NCBI RefSeq assembly: GCF_000621625.1 | Contig: NZ_JHXV01000005.1 | Span: forward strand, 276,519-340,518 | DNA length: 64,000 bases | Reading direction: 5' to 3' | Source: Crocinitomix catalasitica ATCC 23190 | GTDB lineage: Bacteria; Bacteroidota; Bacteroidia; Flavobacteriales_D; Crocinitomicaceae | Notes under the pieces: generated by a model | The model's input: the letters and a program-made list of their open reading frames with translations, nothing else | Databases searched by the model: none | What the model was told of the DNA's origin: nothing | Shown here: piece after piece, positions 26,377 to 35,080 of the stretch | How the letters are laid out: the number at the start of each line of letters is the position of its first letter | Position numbering within the stretch: the stretch's first letter is position 1 | Made by a program: the position numbers and the translations under genes

Positions 26377-27780
26377 TTATTCCGGCATATCAATATCGTA
26401 ACTACTGATTTTATTATACAAGGTTTTTCTATCGATATTTAAAATTCGTGCAGCCTTACTTTTATTGTAGTCAGTATTGACCAATGCATTTAGTATTGCT
26501 CGACGTTCAGTATTTTCAATTATTGTTTTTAAATCTAAATCACCATCATTCGATTCGATAAAATTAGAAGGCGTAACATCTGCATGTACCCCCATCTTCA
26601 CTTCTACAGGTAAGTGCTCTAATTTAATAGTCCCGTTCTCAGATAATAATGCAGCACGCTTAATAACGTTTTTCATTTCTCTTAAATTACCTGGCCAATG
26701 ATAATTTTTAAATAGATCTAATACTGAATCATGAAATTCAACTTTATCCTTTTCCAATTCAATCTTCGCATTAGACAGGAAAAAATCCGCGAAATTTTCA
26801 ATATCTTTTTTTCTTTCTCTCACGGCTGGAATTTCAATCTTGAATTCATTCAATCGATAGAATAAATCTTCTCTAAAAGATCCGTCAGACATGGAATCCA
26901 CCAAATTATCATTCGTTGCAGCTAGAATTCGAATGTCTAAATCGGTTTCCTTGGTTCCACCAATTTGTTTGACTTTACGCTCTTGAATTACTCTCAATAA
27001 TTTGACTTGATTTTCGTATGACAGATTTCCTATTTCATCTAAGAATAGTGTCCCTTTATTTGCTACCTCGAATAAACCAATTTTATCTTGCGTAGCACCA
27101 GTAAATGATCCTTTTTTATATCCAAACAACTCACTTCCCGCAATTTCATTTGGAATGGCTCCACAATCAATCGCAACAAAATTCTCATTCCGCCTTTTAC
27201 TTTGATTGTGTATTGTTCTTGCTAATATTTCTTTTCCAGTTCCACTTTCACCAAATATCAATACAGACATATCTGTGGGTGCAACCAAATCTACAAGTTT
27301 ATAAATTTGTTTAGCCTGTTCGCTCTCTCCTTTAATGAATCCTAAATCGACTTTTAGCGCGCCTTTTTTCGCTTTAGCATCTATCTTCTCTGCTGGTTCA
27401 GGCTGTTCTTTTGCGATTTTAATTTGTTTGATCGCACTTTTAATATTGAATAAAATTTCTTCAGGCTGAATTGGTTTTACAACATATTCATAGGCCCCTT
27501 TTTTAATTAAGTTTACGGCCATTTGCACATCAGAATAACCCGTGATTATAATTACAGCAATATCCTTATGAATACTTTTTAATTGCGAAATCATTTCTAA
27601 TCCAGTAAAATCTGGTAAACGGAAATCGCATAGCGCTAAATCGTATCGTGTTTTTTTTAAAGCATTCAAACCAGATTGACCGTCATGTGCAATATCAACG
27701 ATAAAATCATTTTTTTTTAGATAACGCTGTAAGAGCATACAAATATCTCTGTCATCATCAATTACCAGTATTCTATTCAT
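26377..27780 (-). CDS. sigma-54-dependent response regulator (NtrC family)
   Basis: 467 residues. Receiver domain (1-120) with phospho-acceptor D52 (LALCDFRLPD) and the K-P pair VKPIQPEE. AAA+ domain (about 155-390) with Walker A GESGTGKE, Walker B GTLFLDEIGN and sigma-54 loop GSFTGA. A Fis-type helix-turn-helix (about 430-465) contains NKSKAARILNIDRKTLYNKI. The consensus loop is GAFTGA; the Ala-to-Ser change is known from active members. It activates sigma-54 promoters after phosphorylation. Downstream of a lone receiver and facing a PAS histidine kinase some 2.5 kb away, its probable partners. Confidence 0.94.
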   Translation of the reverse strand: MNRILVIDDDRDICMLLQRYLKKNDFIVDIAHDGQSGLNALKKTRYDLALCDFRLPDFTGLEMISQLKSIHKDIAVIIITGYSDVQMAVNLIKKGAYEYVVKPIQPEEILFNIKSAIKQIKIAKEQPEPAEKIDAKAKKGALKVDLGFIKGESEQAKQIYKLVDLVAPTDMSVLIFGESGTGKEILARTIHNQSKRRNENFVAIDCGAIPNEIAGSELFGYKKGSFTGATQDKIGLFEVANKGTLFLDEIGNLSYENQVKLLRVIQERKVKQIGGTKETDLDIRILAATNDNLVDSMSDGSFREDLFYRLNEFKIEIPAVRERKKDIENFADFFLSNAKIELEKDKVEFHDSVLDLFKNYHWPGNLREMKNVIKRAALLSENGTIKLEHLPVEVKMGVHADVTPSNFIESNDGDLDLKTIIENTERRAILNALVNTDYNKSKAARILNIDRKTLYNKISSYDIDMPE

Positions 27781-27820
27781 AGATATTAATTTGGCCTGAA
27801 TTTACGATTAATTAATAATT

Positions 27821-28192
27821 TTAAATCGCATTTAATATTTTTTCCCTGGTTAATGGTTTCGTTATGATTGAGTCTATTCCTAATGACTCCAATTTGTTCC
27901 TGTCATCGATTGAGCAAAAACCTGTAATGATATTCATTAAAGGATGGTTCATATATGTGTTTTCTACATATTGAACAATATCTATTCCTGTTCCATCTCC
28001 TAGACTTAGGTCAATGAACAATATTTCAAATTCGTGCTGATTAATTAGTTCACTAGCTTTCTCTACAGAATTTGCAATCCGCACATTTGTATAACCGTTT
28101 TTACGCAGAATACTTTTTGTTAAATAACAAATATCTTCTTCGTCGTCTACAACTAATATTTTGGCTTGTTTTTTCAATTTATCGAGTTTCAA
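27821..28192 (-). CDS. single-domain response regulator (receiver only)
   Basis: 123 residues, one receiver domain. Acidic pocket VVDDEED, phospho-acceptor D61 (ILFIDLSLGDG), IITGFC for the switch Thr and ITKPLT for the conserved Lys. No output domain, so it probably relays phosphate or binds a partner. It overlaps the AI-2E-type permease gene by 14 bases and precedes the NtrC-type gene by 40 bases. Confidence 0.9.
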   Translation of the reverse strand: MKLDKLKKQAKILVVDDEEDICYLTKSILRKNGYTNVRIANSVEKASELINQHEFEILFIDLSLGDGTGIDIVQYVENTYMNHPLMNIITGFCSIDDRNKLESLGIDSIITKPLTREKILNAI

Positions 28193-29207
28193 TTAATGTT
28201 TTCAATGGTCTCCACGAAGGATTATGATTGGCCATAGTTTTAATAAGGGCTAAAACAGGTATCGTAATAATCATTCCAGCGACGCCACCAACCGCTCCAA
28301 ATATAACCAATCCTATTATTACTACAAGGGGATTTAGACTGACTTGATTGCCAACAATTTTTGGAGTGATGAAATTCCCTTCCAAAAATTGCACAACAAC
28401 ATACACCAATAACACACCTACAGCATACCAAATACTTTCTTTCGTTATCAATGCTAAAACTATTGGAATCGAAGCGCTTATAAATACACCGACATATGGA
28501 ATTAAGGTTAAAATACCAGTCAATATACCAATAAAAATAGCGTACTTAATTCCAAGTAAGAATAATCCTAACCCGGTCAGTACAGAAACGATAAGTATTA
28601 CCATCAACATTCCTTTAACGTAGTTTTGATAAGTAGCTTCTAAAGATTTAATAAACGCTTTACCCCTACTTCTATTTTTAATACTTTGCAGGTAAAAATC
28701 TCTTATATTCTCGCTATATAATAGCATGAAGAATATATAAATTGGACAAGTAATAAAAAATACGATTGTATTTGTTAAACGATTTAATGCTGAAGGTATT
28801 GCCTCCACCAAAACACTCTTGACTTGTTCAATAACATTTTCAATTTCCTTGGTGTATTTTGATATTTTTACGTCTGTCTTATCCTCAACAGATTGAATTG
28901 GATCATCAAATACTTCCTCTACTTCATCTTCAGGAAATTCACTGATAATTTTTTGGGTTTGAAATCCAATTCCAAAAATCACAATAAGCATACTTGCTGA
29001 AGCAAGCAGAACAACCAGTCCAACAGCTAAAGATTTAGGAATGCCCCAAATATTCAACTTTCTTACAAGCGGAAAAAGTATCAATGAAATCACACCACTC
29101 AGTAAAATTGGCATAATAATATTGCCTGCATAGTATACCGCAAGTATTACTATTGTCGATAGAATAGCAATTTTAAGATAAACATCTATTAAGCTTTTTG
29201 TCTTCAT
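28179..29207 (-). CDS. AI-2E family (PerM/UPF0118-type) membrane transporter
   Basis: 342 residues with about seven or eight membrane segments in the family layout: an N-terminal cluster, an extracytoplasmic loop (about 75-145), then the C-terminal cluster with GLGLFLLGIKYAIFIGILTG, IPYVGVFISA, NFITPKIVGNQVSLNPLVV and GMIITIPVLA. The family includes TqsA (autoinducer-2 export) and Na+/H+-antiporter-like members; the substrate cannot be told here. It lies between holin-like/YtxH genes and two response regulators, suggesting an envelope-stress context. Confidence 0.9.
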   Translation of the reverse strand: MKTKSLIDVYLKIAILSTIVILAVYYAGNIIMPILLSGVISLILFPLVRKLNIWGIPKSLAVGLVVLLASASMLIVIFGIGFQTQKIISEFPEDEVEEVFDDPIQSVEDKTDVKISKYTKEIENVIEQVKSVLVEAIPSALNRLTNTIVFFITCPIYIFFMLLYSENIRDFYLQSIKNRSRGKAFIKSLEATYQNYVKGMLMVILIVSVLTGLGLFLLGIKYAIFIGILTGILTLIPYVGVFISASIPIVLALITKESIWYAVGVLLVYVVVQFLEGNFITPKIVGNQVSLNPLVVIIGLVIFGAVGGVAGMIITIPVLALIKTMANHNPSWRPLKTLIETR

Positions 29208-29390
29208 TTATTTTTTAAATAATCTATAAACTTTATATACCAACTTTGAAATTTTAAAAACACGTTCTAATCCATTTCCTTCCGATAAACTTGTATATCG
29301 TCGAACTGTTAATGACATGTTTCTTTTATGGTACTCGACCTTTAGCCGCTGTAATTGCTTTATTTTTTCGAATTTTTCTATATTATTCAT
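29208..29390 (-). CDS. small basic hypothetical protein
   Basis: 60 residues from ATG 29390, highly basic (KFEKIKQLQRLKVEYHKR; tail KLVYKVYRLFKK). The ATG overlaps the stop of the upstream holin-like gene by eight bases, and its stop directly abuts the transporter start, so it is part of the operon. No known family. A longer in-frame reading up to 29507 overlaps the holin gene and is not believed. Confidence 0.6.
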   Translation of the reverse strand: MNNIEKFEKIKQLQRLKVEYHKRNMSLTVRRYTSLSEGNGLERVFKISKLVYKVYRLFKK

Positions 29391-29745
29391 CTCTCTTAGT
29401 ATATATGGATAGCATGACACCGAATAGTGCATTTTTAATTGGGTGATCCAACCATTTATCTCGCAATACATAGAACAAGATAAAAAGAAGAAGATAAAAA
29501 GCCCCAAGTATTCCGAAACCAGCTATATAACTTCCAATTAAATCAGAAAGTAACAATCCACACACGATAGAAAATGACATCAATGCAAGTATTCCTAAAA
29601 CAGAAATAACTAACCATGTAATCACTTTACTCGATACACGTATCGATTTCTCCATCGCATCTAATTGAAACTGTTCAATTTTTGCTTCAGTATATGCCTG
29701 AGCATCTTCTACTAGAGATTTTATATCTTCTTTTATAACACTCAT
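29383..29745 (-). CDS. holin-like membrane protein (putative phage holin superfamily 6/DUF1469 type)
   Basis: 120 residues from ATG 29745. Amphipathic N-terminal helix (IKSLVEDAQAYTEAKIEQFQLDAME), then two hydrophobic hairpins (about 35-58 and 63-88) and a charged tail. This is the layout of the Phage_holin_3_6/DUF1469 family, usually found next to YtxH genes in bacteria and unrelated to lysis. The start overlaps the YtxH gene end only if the upstream in-frame codons are used; ATG 29745 avoids this. Confidence 0.8.
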   Translation of the reverse strand: MSVIKEDIKSLVEDAQAYTEAKIEQFQLDAMEKSIRVSSKVITWLVISVLGILALMSFSIVCGLLLSDLIGSYIAGFGILGAFYLLLFILFYVLRDKWLDHPIKNALFGVMLSIYTKRDE

Positions 29746-29749
29746 ATTT

Positions 29750-30073
29750 TTAGGCTTTAGCAATTGCTTCTTCTAATTCTTGTATCTTTTTTAACAAACC
29801 GTCTTTCACATCCTTTTTACCATTAGATAATGTTGTTTGAACTTGGTCCTTTAGACTATTCAATAATTCAGACGGTTGTAAAGATCCACTTGTAAACTTA
29901 TCTTTAATACTATCCTTTAAGTCAACCGCAGAATCTTTCACGTCGTGCGCTTTTTCTGCAATGGCAGCTCTTGTATCGGCTCCTTTGGCTGGTGCAAATA
30001 ACACACCTAATAATGCTCCTACTGCAACACCTGCTACTGCTGTTGCTACAATATTTTTTGCTTGATTTTCCAT
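29750..30073 (-). CDS. YtxH domain protein
   Basis: 107 residues. Glycine/alanine-rich membrane segment (about 9-27; AVAGVAVGALLGVLFAPAKG) ending in the typical FAPAKG, then an amphipathic helix with AEKAHDVKDSAVDLKDSIKDK repeats. YtxH-type small stress proteins associate with the membrane and are often part of the general stress response. First gene of the minus-strand run YtxH, holin-like, small protein, transporter, receiver, NtrC-type regulator. Confidence 0.87.
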   Translation of the reverse strand: MENQAKNIVATAVAGVAVGALLGVLFAPAKGADTRAAIAEKAHDVKDSAVDLKDSIKDKFTSGSLQPSELLNSLKDQVQTTLSNGKKDVKDGLLKKIQELEEAIAKA

Positions 30074-30244
30074 AATGTTTTTGTTTTTATAATTTGATTA
30101 GTATTATTCAAATCTTATGCCAGCCTTATATAAATGAGCAATTAGGTCACTAATTAAACAATAAATTATAAATTGGTATCGAATACGTAGTTGTTTTACA
30201 CATAAACTGTGATAAAATTCCACACAATTTACATTTATACACAC

Positions 30245-31684
30245 ATGAAGGAGTTAGAAATATCAAGATCGACAATCAAACCGAAAACGATTTTAAGAAT
30301 TGGGCTGACTGATGTTGCATTAATTTGCTTTAATAAGCTTCCAAAGGATTTTGAGTGGAATATTATTGATATTCCAAACTTTGAAAGCCTAACAGGAATT
30401 AAAGAACTCAAACAAATTGATGTTTGCTGTGTCAATGATTCTCTCGTGTCCAATACTAGGGTCCTCTTAAATGATAAATTGTCGAATGTACCTACTATCT
30501 TATTCACAGAGAAAGACGACCTTTTTGAATATTCCTCTAAACGTTTTATCAAACATTTAAATACCGGTCATTTAACTTCGAGTACTGTTGAAAACACCCT
30601 ACTCCATGCAATAGCCTTTTTAGATCAAAAAAGAAAACTTAAAATACAAAACGAACGGTATAAAAAACTATTTCAGCACACCATAGATGCCGTTTTCATA
30701 GCAGATCAAGATTTTAAAATTATTGAGTTTAATAATTCATTCGCTAAATTGTTTAAAACAGAAGAAGGTGAGATGAAGGAAATTCGAGATCTATTTTACG
30801 ATTATACAAAGTTTGAAGAATTATTAACGCGCACAAAGAAGAATGGCACAAATAAAGTAATTAAAGTTCAAATGGTTAACACCAGAAAAGAAATTATAAT
30901 TGCCAAATTTAAACTAAGTAGGATTCATGAAAAATTTGATCAAATAAGTACTTATTACCAAGGCGTGATTGAAGATGTATCAGATTTAGAAACGGTACAA
31001 TTAAAACTAATTGAAACTGAAAAAATGAACTATTCAGGTAAAATGGCAAGACTGATCGGACATGAAATTCGGAATCCATTAACCAATATATTTTTGGCAA
31101 CAGATGAATTAAAAGAGGAAGTTGAACTTAAATCGGATGACAGTAAAATACTCTTCGAGATGATTAAGAGAAACTCAACTCGAATAAAAGACTTAATAGA
31201 TAATCTATTGCACAGTACCAGTCTCGTTGAATTGAACATGAAAAAGACTGACTTAATTCCAATTATTAAAGATGCGATTGCTTTATGTGAGGACCGAATC
31301 ATTTTAAAGGAAATCGACTTAAAAGTGAGCGGCCTTGATTGCGCAATTTTACTCGACTTAGACATTGAAAAATTCAAAATTGCAATAGCTAACATTATGA
31401 TAAATGCAACTGAAGCTATGTCTGAAACTGAAAATCCTCAGTTATTTATAGAGCTGACAAGACATGATAAGGAACTCAACTTGACAATAACTGACAATGG
31501 ATGTGGTATGGATCAATCAACTTTACAGAATATATACAACCCATTCTACACGAAGAAAAAAACAGGATTTGGTCTGGGTTTAACACATGTAAAGAATATT
31601 CTATTGCAGCATGATTGTTTGTTACAAGCAACTAGTGAACTCAATAAAGGAACGACTTTTACAATTAAAATAAATCAACGTTAA
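30245..31684 (+). CDS. PAS domain sensor histidine kinase
   Basis: 479 residues from ATG 30245; an in-frame GTG at 30209 is less likely. The first 125 residues resemble a receiver without its key pocket residues (VCCVNDSL, PTILFTEKDD), possibly a degenerate receiver. A PAS domain (about 145-260; DAVFIADQDFKIIEFNNSF) follows. The H-box is GHEIRNPLTN, the N-box NIMINATEAMSE, and the ATP lid DNGCGMD with PFYTKKKTGFGLGLTHV. No membrane segments, so it is cytoplasmic. Divergent from the YtxH-to-NtrC run, whose regulators it probably phosphorylates. Confidence 0.92.
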   Translation: MKELEISRSTIKPKTILRIGLTDVALICFNKLPKDFEWNIIDIPNFESLTGIKELKQIDVCCVNDSLVSNTRVLLNDKLSNVPTILFTEKDDLFEYSSKRFIKHLNTGHLTSSTVENTLLHAIAFLDQKRKLKIQNERYKKLFQHTIDAVFIADQDFKIIEFNNSFAKLFKTEEGEMKEIRDLFYDYTKFEELLTRTKKNGTNKVIKVQMVNTRKEIIIAKFKLSRIHEKFDQISTYYQGVIEDVSDLETVQLKLIETEKMNYSGKMARLIGHEIRNPLTNIFLATDELKEEVELKSDDSKILFEMIKRNSTRIKDLIDNLLHSTSLVELNMKKTDLIPIIKDAIALCEDRIILKEIDLKVSGLDCAILLDLDIEKFKIAIANIMINATEAMSETENPQLFIELTRHDKELNLTITDNGCGMDQSTLQNIYNPFYTKKKTGFGLGLTHVKNILLQHDCLLQATSELNKGTTFTIKINQR

Positions 31685-32892
31685 CTAAGTTTAGCCGCAA
31701 AAAAACCTGTTGTCCAAGCGGCTTGAAAGTTATACCCTCCTGTAATCCCATCTATATCCATAACCTCGCCTGCAAAGTAAAGGTTAGGAACTATTTTACT
31801 TTGCATAGTTAAACAATCAATCGAGTTCAGGCTAACCCCACCACAAGTCACAAACTCTTCTTTAAACGTAGTTTTACCTTTTACCCGATAAACGTCGTTA
31901 AAGAGTAAATCAACCAGTTTATTTTTATCCTTCTTCCCTATTTCTTCCCATTTCTTTTGAGAAGAAATATTCCCTTTTGTTAGTAGAAATTGCCATAATC
32001 TGTCAGGAATTTGTAGTGGACGTATATTCTGTAATATCTTCTTAGGATAATTTTCTTCTAACGCATCTATCTCTCTCCTAATACCGATCTCATTCAAATC
32101 ATTAAACCAATTCACATGAAGTTTAAATTCATATGATTTCTTACTCAATAATCGAGCTCCAAAAGCTGATAAAATTAGAACAGCAGGACCACTCATTCCC
32201 CAATGCGTAATCAATAACGGACCTGAAGCTTTTAACTTTGTTCCTTCTATTTTTGTTTGCACTGGATCGACAACAATTCCCATCAAGGATTTCACATCCT
32301 CATCAGGCATATTAAAAGTAAATAAAGATGGAACAGGGTCTATAATTTCGTGTCCCAATTGTTCCAACCACAATAAACCTTCTTTCTTGGGAGATCCGCC
32401 GGTTGCAACAATCACTTTATCAAAATCCTCTATTTCCGATTCATTAATTTGCAGACGAATCCTACCTCCTTCAATTGGAATCAATTCTTTGACTTTTGTC
32501 TCTGTTCGAACAGAGATATTAAGACGTTTGGTCTCTTTCAAAAAACAATCGATTATACTTTGAGAGTTTTGACTTTTAGGAAATATACAACCATCAGGCT
32601 GTTTAACCAATGGCACTCCCCTTGCTTCAAACCAAGCAATTGTATCTTTATTAGAAAATGTAGGGAAGATCTTTTTCAATTGTTTCTCACCTCTTGGGTA
32701 GGCCTTTGCAAGCATACTTAAAGAATCTGTTCCATTGGTCACGTTGCACCTTCCACCTCCAGAAATTTTAACCTTTGACAATAGCTTCTTGGATTTCTCT
32801 AGAATTGTCACTTCAGCAATAGGATGATTTTCTTTCGCATGAATCGCTGAGAAAAAACCTGCCGCACCACCTCCAATAACAGCTATTCTCAT
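31681..32892 (-). CDS. NAD(P)/FAD-dependent oxidoreductase, HI0933/BaiN family
   Basis: 403 residues. Dinucleotide-binding GGGAAGFFSAIHA at the start, then SGGGRCNVTN (about 44-53), the HI0933-family signature, VIVATGGSPKKEG, and a C-terminal FAGEVMDIDGITGGYNFQAAW that closes the FAD site. Flavoprotein of unknown physiological substrate. It converges with the kinase gene (four-base overlap) and overlaps the upstream DUF6495 gene by four bases (ATGA). Confidence 0.9.
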   Translation of the reverse strand: MRIAVIGGGAAGFFSAIHAKENHPIAEVTILEKSKKLLSKVKISGGGRCNVTNGTDSLSMLAKAYPRGEKQLKKIFPTFSNKDTIAWFEARGVPLVKQPDGCIFPKSQNSQSIIDCFLKETKRLNISVRTETKVKELIPIEGGRIRLQINESEIEDFDKVIVATGGSPKKEGLLWLEQLGHEIIDPVPSLFTFNMPDEDVKSLMGIVVDPVQTKIEGTKLKASGPLLITHWGMSGPAVLILSAFGARLLSKKSYEFKLHVNWFNDLNEIGIRREIDALEENYPKKILQNIRPLQIPDRLWQFLLTKGNISSQKKWEEIGKKDKNKLVDLLFNDVYRVKGKTTFKEEFVTCGGVSLNSIDCLTMQSKIVPNLYFAGEVMDIDGITGGYNFQAAWTTGFFAAKLS

Positions 32893-33353
32893 TTTACAGA
32901 AGCTAGAATTAATTTCTTGAATGCTGCTCCTTCACTTATCTGATACCCCTGATTCAACAATTTAAAAATCTCTTCACCGCGACCTTTAGTATATTCCTTT
33001 TCAGAAGTATGCAATAAGAAATCCTCTCCAGATGCTGTTTCTAACTTAATTTTCTCCGTAAAAACAAACGATTTATCAGTATGCGTCACTGCGACCATTA
33101 TAAACTTATCACTATTACATTGAATTGCTTGAATGTACTTATCAGTGTACAATTCAAGGAATTTGACTTTATCAATTATATTTTGCCAAACAACCTCACT
33201 AAACAGTTCGATTAGTGTATTTGCTTTCTCCTTTTCTTCTTCTTTCAAACGAACCCAATCATCAGCAGTCACTCCATTCACGACAAGAAACTGAATAAAC
33301 TCAGGTTCCAATTCCTCTAATTCAACTTGATTTAAGACGCGATATTTAATCAT
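32889..33353 (-). CDS. DUF6495 family protein
   Basis: 154 residues, cytoplasmic, acidic. MIKYRVLNQVELEELEPEFIQFLV and the EEKEKANTLIELFSEVVW segment fit what I recall of DUF6495 from Flavobacteriia. Function unknown. Its stop overlaps the flavoprotein start (ATGA), so the two are coupled. A TAATTTTG box (33372-33365) lies 11 bases before the start. Confidence 0.72.
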   Translation of the reverse strand: MIKYRVLNQVELEELEPEFIQFLVVNGVTADDWVRLKEEEKEKANTLIELFSEVVWQNIIDKVKFLELYTDKYIQAIQCNSDKFIMVAVTHTDKSFVFTEKIKLETASGEDFLLHTSEKEYTKGRGEEIFKLLNQGYQISEGAAFKKLILASVK

Positions 33354-33502
33354 TCTTTAATATTCAAAATTAGATGCAAAGATAAATTTAATAATAGGAG
33401 ATTTAAACATGATTGTTAATTTCTTAGCCATAAGTAATTCTTTCAACACTTCTATACCAACCAAATTATGATTATTTTCGTTTTCTTAACAAAGAATACT
33501 AA

Positions 33503-35080
33503 ATGAAGTTCCTCGGAAAAAGTACAATAATTTTCATTGGTTTGATTTTTTGTTTTTATCTCTCATCATGTAAGAAAGAGAAAACAAAATGGTCGACTGC
33601 TTGGCAAGCACCTATAGCGCATGGACATCTCACTATCAATGATATGATTCCTATCGAATACACGACAACTAATGATGATGGTTATTTGTCGTTGGTCATT
33701 CATGAATCAGTCTTTGGATTTTCTTTAGACACCTTGATTAAATTACCAGACACATCAATTGTCGTAAATTCTGGCATTGAAATCCCCAGTATTGAAGTTG
33801 GTCCTGAATTGGTAATCGATGATAATTTTGAACAAAACTATGTATTGGATGAAATTGAATTAAAACGAGTTATATTATCTGAAGGTACAACTGAAGTAGG
33901 CATTAAATCGCCATGGCCTGGGAAATCACAAATAGACTTTTCTTTTCCTTATATAGAAACGCCCGATGGCGTTTTCAGCAGAACCTATTTTCTAGAGGCA
34001 GGATCCATTGAAGTTCCTTCTACTGCGAGCTCAACAGTTGATATGAAAGATTTTGACATGGGCTTAACCGGTGAAGATGGGACACTAATCAATACTATAC
34101 TGGCTAATGTCGTGATGCAATCGAATCAAGAATTACCATTTACCATTACAAGTGCAGATAAAATAAACTTTGAATTCTCTTTTAAAGGCTTGGTTCCAAA
34201 ATATGCCAAAGGTTATTTCGGAGAATATCATTTCACAGACACAATTGGTTTGGCATTACCTCCAATGAAAAAAATTGTTCGCGGTTCGATAAATCTCGAT
34301 TCTATCAATTTGAAAATATCCGTGTTAAATGGATTTAATCTTGTAGCTCAAGCTAAAATAAGCTTAATTAACGGCCTGAATTCTCGTACGGGTGAAAATG
34401 TATTGTTAGACTTCCCAAGCTTGAATAACATGCTTAATATCAATCCAGCGACAGGGGGATATTGGGATTTTGTTCCTTCAAGTTATGATTTATTGATGAA
34501 TAGTAGAAATTCGAACATTATAGACTTTATTGAACTTTTGCCTGATTCTGTTGAATTGGGATATGAATTGGCAATTAATCCATTTGGGAATATTACTGGT
34601 GGTGATGATGAGTTTTTTCCTGGATCTAAATTTGAACTTTTTCTAGATGGTGAATTCCCATTATCTTTTGGAGCGAATGATTTAACTATTGCAGATACTT
34701 TTGAAATTGATTATAAAGCACCTGCCCAGATAATTCCAGGTGATGGTTATTTAAAAATTAATTATGAAAATGCTTTTCCAATTGCAGCAAACGCAGTTCT
34801 ATACATGCTAAATGAGGCAGGTGAAAAAATTGATTCGTTGAACAATGTAGCCAACATCAATGCAGGCATATACAATTCAGACACTTATGAGACAAGTCCG
34901 TATATCGGTAATTCAATTTTTAATTTCACAGCAGCCAAGTTGCGGAATCTAGAATCTGCATCGAAATTATTATTATTTGTCTCATTTAATTCTCACGAGT
35001 CAGCTAAAGTTAAGATTGATCCAACTGCATATTTTGATTTTAAAATGTTTTCTAACTTAAACTTAGGGATTGAATTATAA
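33503..35080 (+). CDS. large hypothetical lipoprotein, partner of DUF5723 protein
   Basis: 525 residues with a lipoprotein signal (FCFYLSSC-KKEK, Cys near 23). The mature part is rich in beta strands, Asp and Pro, with no enzyme motif visible. A segment repeating short Leu-Pro-Asp and LDS units is consistent with a stacked beta-sandwich surface protein. The stop codon shares its last A with the ATG of the DUF5723 gene, so the two are tightly coupled. Probably a surface or periplasmic partner of that predicted barrel. Family not recognised. Confidence 0.7.
   Translation: MKFLGKSTIIFIGLIFCFYLSSCKKEKTKWSTAWQAPIAHGHLTINDMIPIEYTTTNDDGYLSLVIHESVFGFSLDTLIKLPDTSIVVNSGIEIPSIEVGPELVIDDNFEQNYVLDEIELKRVILSEGTTEVGIKSPWPGKSQIDFSFPYIETPDGVFSRTYFLEAGSIEVPSTASSTVDMKDFDMGLTGEDGTLINTILANVVMQSNQELPFTITSADKINFEFSFKGLVPKYAKGYFGEYHFTDTIGLALPPMKKIVRGSINLDSINLKISVLNGFNLVAQAKISLINGLNSRTGENVLLDFPSLNNMLNINPATGGYWDFVPSSYDLLMNSRNSNIIDFIELLPDSVELGYELAINPFGNITGGDDEFFPGSKFELFLDGEFPLSFGANDLTIADTFEIDYKAPAQIIPGDGYLKINYENAFPIAANAVLYMLNEAGEKIDSLNNVANINAGIYNSDTYETSPYIGNSIFNFTAAKLRNLESASKLLLFVSFNSHESAKVKIDPTAYFDFKMFSNLNLGIEL

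Noticed and set aside
29391..29507. N-terminal extension of the small basic protein
   Set aside because: It overlaps the holin-like gene in another frame. The ATG at 29390 with an eight-base overlap is the natural start.
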